Shown here: in pieces, positions 55,761 through 64,000 of the stretch
Layout of the letters: each line of letters begins with the position of its first letter
Numbering within the stretch: position 1 is the stretch's first letter
NCBI GenBank assembly: GCA_019637685.1
Contig: JAHBVF010000002.1
Location: 1-64,000, forward strand
Length of the DNA stretch: 64,000 nucleotides
Source of the DNA: Caldilineaceae bacterium
GTDB lineage: Bacteria > Chloroflexota > Anaerolineae > Caldilineales > Caldilineaceae
Direction: 5' to 3'
The notes under the pieces: model-generated
Told to the model about the DNA's origin: nothing
Seen by the model: only the letters and a program-made list of their open reading frames with translations
Databases searched by the model: none
Translations under genes and position numbers: made by a program

Positions 55761-58700
55761 ATGTCCACTCAGCCCCAGTTCTACGCCCTGTTTGTCGGCA
55801 TTGACAACTATCGTAGCCCCAATGTGACCGACCTGCGCGGCTGCGTCAACGACGTGAGCGCGATGGCCGGCTTTGTCCGGGCCAAGCTGAATCTGCCCGA
55901 GGCGAATATTCGGCTCTACACTGCCAGCGAACGGGAGGACGAAGCCCCGGACAGACTCGCCACCCGCGCCAATATTCTGGCCGGTTTTGAGTGGCTGCTG
56001 GACCAGGCCAAAGCCAAGGATCAGGTCTTCATCCACTACAGCGGCCACGGCTCCCAGGCCCCTACTGTGGATCCCAAGAACGAGGCGGACGGGCTGGACG
56101 AGACGCTCGTCCCCTGTGACAGCCGCATGGCCGGGCCGGATGGCAGGCAGGTCTATGACATTCTGGACAAAGAGATCAAAACGTACATCGATCTCATCGA
56201 GGCCAGCGGTGCAATTGTTACTGTCTTTTTCGATTGCTGCCATTCCGGTTCGGGAACCCGGGACCCGAAGGTGCTGGCCCGCAGGACATCGGAAGATGTC
56301 CGCACCCGCGGCCTGGACAGCCTGGAACCCCGCACAGCGGCCCGGCTTGCCAGCCAAAGCGCCCCCACACCCCAGCGGGCCACGGCCAGCGGCTGGCTAA
56401 TGGACGACAAACACGTGCTCCTGGCCGGCTGCCGGGACGAGGAACTGAGCCACGAATATCGGGACCCGGAGAGCGGCGCGTGGCACGGAGCCACCACCTT
56501 CTTTCTGCTGCGCGCCCTGGGCAGTGCGGATGAAAAGACCACCTGGGGACAGGTCTACGATCAGGTGCGCACACAGGTGAACGGCCAATACCAAAATCAG
56601 ATGCCCCAGTTGGAAGGGCCGGAGAACCGCACCGTTTTTGGTGAGCTGTCCCTGCCCGCCGACCCCTATCTGCTGGTGGAAAAGGTGGAGAGCGATAACA
56701 GTGGGACTTTTGTCTACATCAACGGCGGGCCACCCGTTGGGCTGAATGTGGGCAGCCGTATCGAACTCTACCCGCCGGGCAGCGTCGATCTCAGCGGGCC
56801 GCGTCTGGCCCAGGGCATTGTCAATGAACTGGACCGGGACAGTGTGGGCTATGTCTGGGCCAAAGTGACAGTGCCGCCTGCCGACGGCGTTGTGCCCCGC
56901 CTCAGCCGGGTGAAGATTGCCGCCCAGAGCTACGACGGCCTTCTCTATCCGGTGGCCGCGGATGATCCGCTGATGCGGGCCGCGCTCACAGCCGTCAACA
57001 GCGCGGGCGAGCAGGAGAGCGTCACCCCCTTTCTGAAGCTGAAGGAAGCGGGTGACGACGCGGGCGCGCTCTTCCGGGTGGAGGTCCAGGACGGCAAATA
57101 TGTGATCCAGGACGCGGCCGGTGTGCAGATTGTCGTGGAGACACCCGCGCAGAGCGAGGCCGGTGCGCAGCAGGTCGCCAAATTTCTCGAACATCTGGCG
57201 GTTTACAATAACGTGCGCAATCTCCGAAACCCCGCCCCCGACCCAACACTGGTCGAGGCGGTAAAGATCAGCGCATCCAACTACAATCCCCGGCTGGCTG
57301 GACGCAATGGACGCCCCGACCCCAACGACGCCTTCCCCTTGCCGGCGCGCAATGCCGTGCTGGAACCCAAACGGGCCATCTATCTGAGCATTGAAAACCA
57401 AAGCAGCGAAGACCTCTACGTCTCCGTCTATGGGCTGGACCCCAACTTCGGGATTGAAAAAGTCTTCCCCCGCCGCGGCTCCAACCAGAAGGTGACCCGC
57501 AATTATCCCATCACAATTGAACGTTTGCAGCCCGGCGTGGACAATCCATTTCTCAACAGCGCGCTCTTTGTGCTGAAGGTCTTTGTCTCCCGTGAGCCGC
57601 TGGACCTGAGCGTTTTGGAAATGTCGGCCCTGAATCAGCCCGTGCAGAAGGCGCCGACCCGCTCGACTGGCCCCCTGGCCCGCCTGCTCAACGCGGTGCG
57701 CAGCACAGGAACCCGCTCCACCTGGTATCAGGACGAAGACCCCAACGATCTCTGGCTTTCCCACCAAATCGAAATTACGATCCTCGCCGAGAATGCGGCC
57801 CAGGAACTGCCTGCCGGTGAAACATCGGTGGAGATCGGCTCCCCCTTGGAAATGGTCCTGACCAAACCCGCGGACTTCAGCGGGCAACTGGTGGCAAGCA
57901 GTGTGACGCAGATGACCCGGGGCGCGGATGTGGACGCGGCCCTGCCCCCTCCGCCCGGTCTGAGCAGCGGCGACGCCGGGGAAACATTTGTCCCCCTCAC
58001 CTTTTCCAGCGGGACCCGCTCGGCCATCGGCTCGCCGGGTGTGCTGGCTCTCAATGCCGCGCCGGACGAGCTGGCGAAGATCAGCGAGGAAAACCCCCTG
58101 CGCCTGGAACTGACACTGGATGAGGAAGAGGATTTGCAGGGCGTGATGCCTGTCGCCTACGACGGCGAATATTACTTCCTGGCCGGGCAGATCGACGAAG
58201 CCACCACCAGTGCCCGGAACCCCAACCGGCGGCGGGTGGCCCTCTCCATCACCCATCTGCCCCTGCCCGCGGACGCAGACACCAGTGGCGGAACCCGCAC
58301 CGCGGGCGATGCGCCCACCCGGGACCTGAAACGGACTGCCCGTCTCTTCTTCTACAAAGTCTACTGCAAAGAGTTGCCCGCGGACACAGGCGTGCGCCGC
58401 CCGTTGCTGGAGGGGAATCAGCCCGTCAACGGTGCGGACGGCAAGCCCGCCTATACGGGCGTGACCACCGGGGATGTGGCTGCTGCCAGTCGTGTGGCGT
58501 TGCTCGTACACGGCTTTACCAGCGATACGGGCTGGCTGGTGCAGCGGGCGTGGCCCCATCTGGGCAAGCTGGCCGACTACGATCTGGTGTTGACCTACGA
58601 CTATGAGACTTTCAATACGGGGATGGGCGAGAACGGCGCGCTCCTGGCCCAGGAATTGGTCGCGCTGGGTTTCGGGCCAGACGACGGCGTCCATCTGGAC

Positions 58701-59288
58701 ATCTTCAGCCACAGTATGGGCACGCAGGTGGCGCGCGCGCTGGTGGAATTGGAGGGCGGCCACAGCTATGTGAACCGGGTATTCCTGGCCGGTGCGCCCA
58801 ACGCGGGCACGAAGCTGGCCGAGGCCAAAAAACTGATCACGTGGCTGGGCACAATCCTGCTGAACCAGGCGGGGATTGCACCGCCGACATTGATTGCCAA
58901 CTGGTTTCTCAAGAAATTCCTGGACAGCGCAGTCAGTGTGGGCGATCTTATGCCCGGCTCGGAATTGTACAAAAAGCTCAACAGCGCGTCAGAACCGTTG
59001 GGTGTCGAGTATTTCGTGCTGATCGGGACCAACAAATCCCTGGATGGGAGGGTGGATTGGGACACGCTTTTTACCAAATCCGGACTGTCCAAAGTGTTTG
59101 ACAAAGGGCTGGACGCGCTGCTTGGCCCCAACGATCTGCTGGTGGGGGTTGCCAGCGCCAAAGCTGTGCGCAACGGTCAATGGCCCGGCTTGCAGGTGGC
59201 CGAGTTGGCAGGCAATCATTTCCAGTATTTTGATTCGTCGGAGAGTGTGGCGCAATTGGAGGTATGGATGGCGACCGCTGGGGGCTAA
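55761..59288 (+). CDS. caspase-like peptidase fused to an alpha/beta hydrolase (lipase-like)
   Basis: A 1175-residue fusion. Residues 1-290 are a C14/metacaspase-type domain: 'FYALFVGIDNYRSPNVTDLR', the His in 'HYSGHGSQ' (His96), and the Cys in 'FFDCCHSGSGTR' (Cys160). A central region (about 300-890) has beta-rich segments like DUF4384 ('YLSIENQSSEDLYVSVYGLD'), perhaps binding or regulatory. Residues about 905-1175 are a lipase-like hydrolase: oxyanion 'VALLVHGFTSDTGWLV', nucleophile elbow 'DIFSHSMGTQVARALVEL' (Ser985), and C-terminal 'AGNHFQYFD' (His). No signal peptide is visible, so it is likely cytoplasmic. Activation of the lipase by the caspase part, or the reverse, is a guess. AAGGAG precedes the ATG. 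Confidence 0.88.
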   Translation: MSTQPQFYALFVGIDNYRSPNVTDLRGCVNDVSAMAGFVRAKLNLPEANIRLYTASEREDEAPDRLATRANILAGFEWLLDQAKAKDQVFIHYSGHGSQAPTVDPKNEADGLDETLVPCDSRMAGPDGRQVYDILDKEIKTYIDLIEASGAIVTVFFDCCHSGSGTRDPKVLARRTSEDVRTRGLDSLEPRTAARLASQSAPTPQRATASGWLMDDKHVLLAGCRDEELSHEYRDPESGAWHGATTFFLLRALGSADEKTTWGQVYDQVRTQVNGQYQNQMPQLEGPENRTVFGELSLPADPYLLVEKVESDNSGTFVYINGGPPVGLNVGSRIELYPPGSVDLSGPRLAQGIVNELDRDSVGYVWAKVTVPPADGVVPRLSRVKIAAQSYDGLLYPVAADDPLMRAALTAVNSAGEQESVTPFLKLKEAGDDAGALFRVEVQDGKYVIQDAAGVQIVVETPAQSEAGAQQVAKFLEHLAVYNNVRNLRNPAPDPTLVEAVKISASNYNPRLAGRNGRPDPNDAFPLPARNAVLEPKRAIYLSIENQSSEDLYVSVYGLDPNFGIEKVFPRRGSNQKVTRNYPITIERLQPGVDNPFLNSALFVLKVFVSREPLDLSVLEMSALNQPVQKAPTRSTGPLARLLNAVRSTGTRSTWYQDEDPNDLWLSHQIEITILAENAAQELPAGETSVEIGSPLEMVLTKPADFSGQLVASSVTQMTRGADVDAALPPPPGLSSGDAGETFVPLTFSSGTRSAIGSPGVLALNAAPDELAKISEENPLRLELTLDEEEDLQGVMPVAYDGEYYFLAGQIDEATTSARNPNRRRVALSITHLPLPADADTSGGTRTAGDAPTRDLKRTARLFFYKVYCKELPADTGVRRPLLEGNQPVNGADGKPAYTGVTTGDVAAASRVALLVHGFTSDTGWLVQRAWPHLGKLADYDLVLTYDYETFNTGMGENGALLAQELVALGFGPDDGVHLDIFSHSMGTQVARALVELEGGHSYVNRVFLAGAPNAGTKLAEAKKLITWLGTILLNQAGIAPPTLIANWFLKKFLDSAVSVGDLMPGSELYKKLNSASEPLGVEYFVLIGTNKSLDGRVDWDTLFTKSGLSKVFDKGLDALLGPNDLLVGVASAKAVRNGQWPGLQVAELAGNHFQYFDSSESVAQLEVWMATAGG

Positions 59289-59660
59289 GGGACGGCCCTT
59301 CAATGACTCGACGACCTGCCCTGAAAACAGGACACGGATGTACACGGATAGGACGGAATTACACGGGTTTTAATCTGCGTACATCTGCGTCCCACTTTTC
59401 GTTTCCCGTGGCGCACAGCCCCCCGGATTCAAATCCGGTCTCAGAGCTAAAGTCGGCTCAAGCCGACTGCATCCCGCGGTATCCCGCGGCACAAATTCAG
59501 TCCACAGAAGTGGACTTGCGCTTTCAAACGGCAATTGATTGCCGGATGCATTGCCTTTTTCATCTCCCGTGACGCAATCCGTCGTATGGGGAACTGCCCT
59601 GAAAACAGGACACTGATGCCGCGGAAAAAGCGGATTGGCCCTGGCGACGGAAAGAAGAGC
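59289..59660. other. intergenic region with hairpin train
   Basis: The spacer after the caspase-lipase gene contains 'acacggatg/acacggat' repeat words (59330-59400) and the hairpin train at 59423-59544. No gene is seen. Confidence 0.5.
59423..59544. repeat. train of short hairpins
   Basis: In 122 bp: CCGGAT-TTCA-like hairpin (59423-59438), AGTCGGCT-CA-AGCCGACT (59451-59468), tandem ATCCCGCGG words (59471-59489), AGTCCAC-AGAA-GTGGACT (59499-59516) and CGGCAA-TTGA-TTGCCG (59529-59544). Each has a different stem, so this is not a simple tandem repeat. Confidence 0.65.
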
Positions 59661-59689
59661 TTGACAAAACCTCTCCCCTCCGGTTATTT
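59661..59689 (+). promoter_or_regulatory. promoter for the large secreted-protein gene
   Basis: TTGACA (59661-59666), a 17-bp spacer and TTATTT (59684-59689). The -35 is a perfect consensus match. The start codon follows about 40 bp later. Confidence 0.55.
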
Positions 59690-59737
59690 TGCATACGGCC
59701 AATAACTCTATTCCGCTGATAGCCAAAGGATTGTCCA

Positions 59738-62700
59738 TTGAGACAGCACCATCATCGCCGACGCGCCGCTTGGGCGCTTGCGCTGGGTCTGCTCTGCCTG
59801 CTGGGCTGGTCTACGGTTGACGCGTCATTGCCCGACACCCCTCTCCAACAATTACAGAGCGCCTGGACCACAGCGGGCCAAATCGGTCAGGTCACCTACC
59901 GCACGGTCACAATCCAAACCATTTATCCCACCGAGCGGCTGGAAAATGTAGGCCGCCGCGCCCACACCCGGCGTATGGAAATCAGCGGCACACTGGACCG
60001 GCCCGGCGAGGCCGCGCTGATGCAGATGCGCAGCGGCCCCCAGGCCAATCAGCAGGTGATGGACCTGAAGTTGGAAGGTGGGCTGGCCTACGGGCGTACG
60101 GCTGTGGACGCGGAATGGCAGCCCATGGACGGCGTGACCGACTTCTTCGCGCCCGGCGGTGATCTGCTGGGCTATCTGGCGGCTGCGAAAAACGTGCAGG
60201 AGATGACCCCACCCCAGCCCTCCCCGCTGCGGGGAGGGAGCAGTAACGGGACATCCTTAGATTCTTCGACAAACAGCGCAACAACCTTTCTCCCCAACGG
60301 AATATCAGTCCCCTCCCCAGAATGGGGAGGGCTAGGGAGGGGTTGGTCTTTCGACCTCGACGGCCCCGCCTATGCCCGCTACCTGCGCGACCAGAGCCAA
60401 CGCACTTTGCAGCAGAAAGGCATGCCCGCCAACCTGCGCATGGATGTGAACCAGGTCTATGTGCGTATGCAGGGCCAGGGCGAACTCTGGCTGGACGCGG
60501 ACGGCCTGCCCCGCCGCCAGACTGTCCACCTGCGCTTCCCGCCTAAACAGGGCGATAGCGAATGGGTGGAGGCGGAGATTGTGACGGATTTCAGCGCGTG
60601 GGGCAATGGCACGCAGAGATTGGAGATTGGGAGTGTAGGGGATTGGATAAGTGCAGCCAATCTCCCCATCTCCAATCTCTTGATCTCCCATTCTCTCAAT
60701 CTCAGCCGTAAGCTAGGCCTCTCCCTCGCCGTACTCCTCTCCCTCCTTACCTTCGCCGGCCTGGCCATCCACTACCGCCGCTCGAAACGTTTTTATATGG
60801 CCCTGGGTGGCGCTGTGATCGTTGCCCTCCTCACCGGCCCCCTGGCCCAGGCCGCCCAGACCGTTGGTTTCCTCGACCGGCAGAAGGTGGCTGAGGAGCG
60901 GAGCGTGGGCGGTGACGCGGCGACGGAATACGCAATACACAATACGGAATTTGATCCGCGCCGCGCGCCTCTCGACCGCACCAATCTCCCATCTCCCGTC
61001 TCCATCGAGTCCCTCTCCAACGCCTGCACCGACGCGGCCGCTATTGACAGCGACGGCGACGGCCTGAACGACGACGTGGAGTGCCAGGAACTGGGCACCT
61101 ATCCCGACGACCCGGACACAGACAACGACGGCATCAGCGACGGCGCGGAGGTGCTGGGCTATCCCCGCGCCAACCCGAGCTGGTGGCTGAACCCCCGCAA
61201 CCCGGACAGCAACGGCGACGGTATTCTGGACGGTGTGGAATGCCCGGGGCTGGCGGATATTCTCTATGGCGAGGTGGACAGTTCGTTTGTCTACGCTACC
61301 TGTGTGGACACGGACAGCGACGGCACAGCCGATGTCTGGGACTACGACAACGACGGCGACGGCGTGCCGGATCAGGTGGATTCTTCGCCCTTTGCCTACT
61401 TCGGCAACCGGACGACCGGCGTAGACGACCACACACTGGACTTCAACCTGACCTTCACCGATACCACCGGAACCCGCCCGGTTTTTGTCGATTTTGAACT
61501 GCGCCCCACCGACGACCGCCATCTTTGGTATTCCAACAATGTGTTGGATTGGCCCAGCAACGACACCCAGGGCCAGCACCAGCGCATTGACGACAGCACC
61601 TTCACCGATCTGGGCTACAGCGGCAGCACAGCCAGCAACGGCGATACGATGCTGATCCCAATGCTGGAATTTGAGATCACCTATGACGCGGCCAATCCGG
61701 CCGCGGGGCTGCCCATCAGCGGTACGGTCGCCAACACCAGCGCGGCCATCCCCGACTACAGCAATCTCTCCTGGCTGGATACGGATCTGCTGCAAGAGTA
61801 CGGCGTGATCGTCAACAACGGTGAGGACGATCAGACCCTTCTGCTCTGGCTGCCCCTCACGCTGCTCCAGGACGACGTGGGCGATATGCCCGTGGCCTGG
61901 CAGGGGCGGATGGTCTACTATCCCCAGGCCAGCAATTTGGGCGCGGACCAGCAGCTTCGGGTCCTCTGGCTGGTCAATGCCATCGCCAATGTCTGCGATA
62001 CCAGCGGGATGGGGGAGGATGACGAGTACGACATCTGGTGCGCCACCGGCAGCGACCACTGGACCACAACCACCAACACACTCCAGACCTATTACGAGGA
62101 TTTCTTTGTCTCTGGGCTGATTGTGACCGAGGATCACGGGGGCAGCCTGGGCATTGTGGCCCAAAAGCCGGGAACGGGCGACGCCTATTACGAGGATGCG
62201 CTCTGGCACGCGGCCGACGCCCTGCACCACACTTTTCTGCGCGGCCAGTTGAAGAGTGACAGCAGCCGTTTTACCCCCCTCGACCTCTCCGACTATCTGC
62301 CTGCCTCCACCCTCTATGTGGAAGAAATCCCCCTCGCCCAGGCCGCGGACCTGGCGACCGTCTCCACTGTCACATCCACCCAGGTTCTGAACAGCGTCTT
62401 CGGCAGTTCGGCCAGCGTGGGGGATCAGGTCAATCTGCTCTTTGTGGGGGAACTTTCCAAACGGTCGGTAAGCCTGGGCGAGAGCGCGGTCAGCACCAGC
62501 GGGAATCTTCTGCATCCCAGCCTGGCCCAAAGCGTCCTGGACACCTCCGGGATCGTGCGCTGGACAGCCTACGAATACCTGGGCAGCGCGGTCTGGGATA
62601 CCGCGGACCTGAACAGTTATCGAAGCGCGCTGGAAGCAAACCTGACCGCGGGGCTGACCACCCAAGCGCTGACCACAGCCCTGGGCGGCATCACCCCCAG

Positions 62701-64000
62701 CGACGAGAGCCGGGTGCGCGACGGTATCGTTGCCCTGGCCTGGAACTACTATCTCTCTCTGCAGGTGGGGGCCAACGCGTTGCTGGCCGTGGACAATACC
62801 GCCGTGAGCACAGAGACAGTGGCGATCAGCCGCTTTGCCTACACCCCCGGCAGCGACGACGACGCGCTGGCGACGATCATCCACGGCCTGCTCACGAATA
62901 TCCAAAGTTTCTATGCCCGCAACATCTACTCTGTCAGCGCCAGTGGTCAGCTTGTGACAATGGGCGGGCTGGCCTGGGAGGAGCTGGGCGAATCGATTGA
63001 AGCGGTCGCCACGGCGCTGGGGGATAAGGCGGCTGGCGTCAGTTCGTCTTCCACAGAAGCCTTGCAGGCCCTGGAAGGCTATTACAAAACCGTCGATGTG
63101 GAGGACTTCGATCTGATTGCGCCCGGGGCCATTTCTCTCTCCGCGCTGGATAATTTTGCCATAGGTATAGTCATCACCTATGGCGTTCTCAAGAGCATCC
63201 TGGGGCTGTCCAGTATGTATACCGGCTTGTGGCTGATGACCGCGAGCACAGAGGCCGTCGAAAGTTTTTTTAGCGTCCTGCAGAATTCATCCAGTCTGGT
63301 GCTCAAAATCGAACTGGTTAAATACAACCAGGCGGTATGGGCTGTGGCCGGCCTGATCCTATCGGTAGGCATCGCGCTCTACACCTTCTTCTCGGCCAAC
63401 CCAGACAACGCGTTCGAGCGCAGCAACACAGAAGCCTATCTGGTGGCCCAGATTATCTACGCGCTGATTATCTTTGCCATTACCCTCATCCCCGGTGTGG
63501 GCTTTCTCATCACCGGCCTCATTGCGCTTGCCGACGGAATTATGATTGCGGTCTGCAAGGCATTGGGCAAAGACCCGACCACAGAAACCAACCGCTGGTG
63601 GTGCAACGGCGCCTCCCAGGCCATCACTCTCGCCATCTACTACGCCATCCACGACTATACGCCCCTGGCTGTGTTGGATCGCGACGGCCGGGTGGACGTG
63701 GAAATGAATACGCCTATCTATGCCCAACACATGACCGATGGGGGCTTTATCGTCGGCAACGACATTTCCATCGGCGCGGTGATTACCTCCTCTCTTTATA
63801 TGAACAGCCCAACCTCCTGGATGGGCGATGTCTATGCCTGGCAGTTGAGCGACAGCAACCTGCGCGAATCCACCTTCGACTATCGCTTTCAGCAGAGCAA
63901 AAAAGATGTCTCTGTGGGCCTGAGCCAAAGCACCTGGCAGCCAACCCCAGGCCGGGACGAAAGCTCCAGCGACGGCGAACGCTTCTTCAAGTCCGAAACC
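59738..64000 (+). CDS. very large secreted/membrane protein with calcium-type repeats, 3' end beyond window
   Basis: An uninterrupted frame of 1421 codons runs from a TTG at 59738 (AAAGGA 7 nt upstream) through the window end. The N-terminus is a signal peptide (Arg-rich, then 'AWALALGLLCLLGW'). Membrane segments appear near residues 329-345 ('LSLAVLLSLLTFAGLAIH') and soon after ('YMALGGAVIVALLTGPLAQA'). Next come DxDxDG-type calcium loops ('DSDGDGLNDDVE', 'DTDNDGISDGAE', 'DSNGDGILDG', 'YDNDGDGVPD'), then long beta-rich and helical regions and further hydrophobic segments near 1150-1290. I recognise no enzyme domain. Stretches of genome repeat are translated in frame (60193-60345, 60611-60700). 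A surface or envelope role is inferred; the C-terminus is missing. Confidence 0.8.
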   Translation, partial: MRQHHHRRRAAWALALGLLCLLGWSTVDASLPDTPLQQLQSAWTTAGQIGQVTYRTVTIQTIYPTERLENVGRRAHTRRMEISGTLDRPGEAALMQMRSGPQANQQVMDLKLEGGLAYGRTAVDAEWQPMDGVTDFFAPGGDLLGYLAAAKNVQEMTPPQPSPLRGGSSNGTSLDSSTNSATTFLPNGISVPSPEWGGLGRGWSFDLDGPAYARYLRDQSQRTLQQKGMPANLRMDVNQVYVRMQGQGELWLDADGLPRRQTVHLRFPPKQGDSEWVEAEIVTDFSAWGNGTQRLEIGSVGDWISAANLPISNLLISHSLNLSRKLGLSLAVLLSLLTFAGLAIHYRRSKRFYMALGGAVIVALLTGPLAQAAQTVGFLDRQKVAEERSVGGDAATEYAIHNTEFDPRRAPLDRTNLPSPVSIESLSNACTDAAAIDSDGDGLNDDVECQELGTYPDDPDTDNDGISDGAEVLGYPRANPSWWLNPRNPDSNGDGILDGVECPGLADILYGEVDSSFVYATCVDTDSDGTADVWDYDNDGDGVPDQVDSSPFAYFGNRTTGVDDHTLDFNLTFTDTTGTRPVFVDFELRPTDDRHLWYSNNVLDWPSNDTQGQHQRIDDSTFTDLGYSGSTASNGDTMLIPMLEFEITYDAANPAAGLPISGTVANTSAAIPDYSNLSWLDTDLLQEYGVIVNNGEDDQTLLLWLPLTLLQDDVGDMPVAWQGRMVYYPQASNLGADQQLRVLWLVNAIANVCDTSGMGEDDEYDIWCATGSDHWTTTTNTLQTYYEDFFVSGLIVTEDHGGSLGIVAQKPGTGDAYYEDALWHAADALHHTFLRGQLKSDSSRFTPLDLSDYLPASTLYVEEIPLAQAADLATVSTVTSTQVLNSVFGSSASVGDQVNLLFVGELSKRSVSLGESAVSTSGNLLHPSLAQSVLDTSGIVRWTAYEYLGSAVWDTADLNSYRSALEANLTAGLTTQALTTALGGITPSDESRVRDGIVALAWNYYLSLQVGANALLAVDNTAVSTETVAISRFAYTPGSDDDALATIIHGLLTNIQSFYARNIYSVSASGQLVTMGGLAWEELGESIEAVATALGDKAAGVSSSSTEALQALEGYYKTVDVEDFDLIAPGAISLSALDNFAIGIVITYGVLKSILGLSSMYTGLWLMTASTEAVESFFSVLQNSSSLVLKIELVKYNQAVWAVAGLILSVGIALYTFFSANPDNAFERSNTEAYLVAQIIYALIIFAITLIPGVGFLITGLIALADGIMIAVCKALGKDPTTETNRWWCNGASQAITLAIYYAIHDYTPLAVLDRDGRVDVEMNTPIYAQHMTDGGFIVGNDISIGAVITSSLYMNSPTSWMGDVYAWQLSDSNLRESTFDYRFQQSKKDVSVGLSQSTWQPTPGRDESSSDGERFFKSET

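Noticed and set aside
56397..58763. A 788-codon minus-strand open frame
   Set aside because: Shadow of the caspase-lipase gene; the plus frame holds the catalytic motifs.
59420..59550. Possible tRNA from 'GGATTCAAATCC' next to paired arms
   Set aside because: No acceptor or anticodon stem can be built; the segment belongs to the hairpin train.
60713..62905. A 730-codon open frame on the minus strand
   Set aside because: It is antisense to the 59738-64000 gene, whose plus frame shows calcium-loop motifs, signal peptide and membrane segments. The minus frame shows no family features and arises from GC-rich codon bias.

Overview
The window looks like a chromosomal segment of a GC-rich, heterotrophic, facultatively anaerobic bacterium. 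It is probably a member of the Chloroflexota (Anaerolineae/Caldilinea-like). That placement is inferred from overall gene character: large sugar and peptide ABC systems with Tat or lipoprotein binding proteins, a Thermus-type cytochrome c in the nitrate reductase operon, a PucC-family MFS protein, and many giant multidomain proteins. No rRNA, tRNA or CRISPR array was found, so taxonomy is not proven.

Layout. 1-4220 (minus): peptide ABC transporter (binding lipoprotein, DppB-like and DppC-like permeases). 4536-7700: a DUF255/thioredoxin-like protein, then a convergent alanine dehydrogenase. 8249-14598: a carbohydrate locus with a TIM-barrel sugar isomerase facing away from a three-gene sugar ABC transporter and a Gfo/Idh/MocA dehydrogenase. 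14861-19705 (minus): an unusual sigma factor-ankyrin-F1-ATPase-beta-like fusion, a type II NADH dehydrogenase, a DUF488 remnant and an AlkA-type glycosylase.

19958-38583 is essentially all on the minus strand. It holds a DsbA-family protein whose active-site Cys codon is TGA (candidate selenoprotein), two cupins, a ferredoxin, an iron-sulfur repair protein (RIC/ScdA type), an AhpD-like protein, two DUF1858 proteins, a flavodoxin, a TDT/SLAC1-type anion channel, and a nitrate respiration operon (hypothetical-cytochrome c-narG-narH-narJ-narI) preceded by a NarX/NarL-like two-component system and a Crp/Fnr regulator. Two promoters in this region share a Crp/Fnr-geometry palindrome placed 41.5 bp upstream of the predicted start. 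The inferred theme is nitrate respiration with repair of nitrosative or oxidative damage.

39261-42964 (minus): two adjacent GCS2-type carboxylate-amine ligases and a circularly permuted ATP-grasp protein, suggesting a small peptide-like product. 44028-45668: pdxS-pdxT (PLP synthesis). 45810-48098 (minus): a DUF4013 membrane protein and queG. 48479-55628: rpsO, pnp, signal peptidase I, an AI-2E permease fused to a HAD hydrolase, and a PucC-type MFS protein. 55761-64000: a 1175-residue caspase-lipase fusion, then a very large secreted or membrane protein that is still open at the window end.

Intergenic DNA is rich in repeats: three MITE-like copies with TGCAAAAAG ends, GTGCGTCGCAC inverted repeats bracketing the sigma-ankyrin gene, a train of small hairpins at 59423-59544, and short GC-rich or 'acgcagatt/cacagatt' repeats. 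Some repeat types also appear in frame inside coding sequence.
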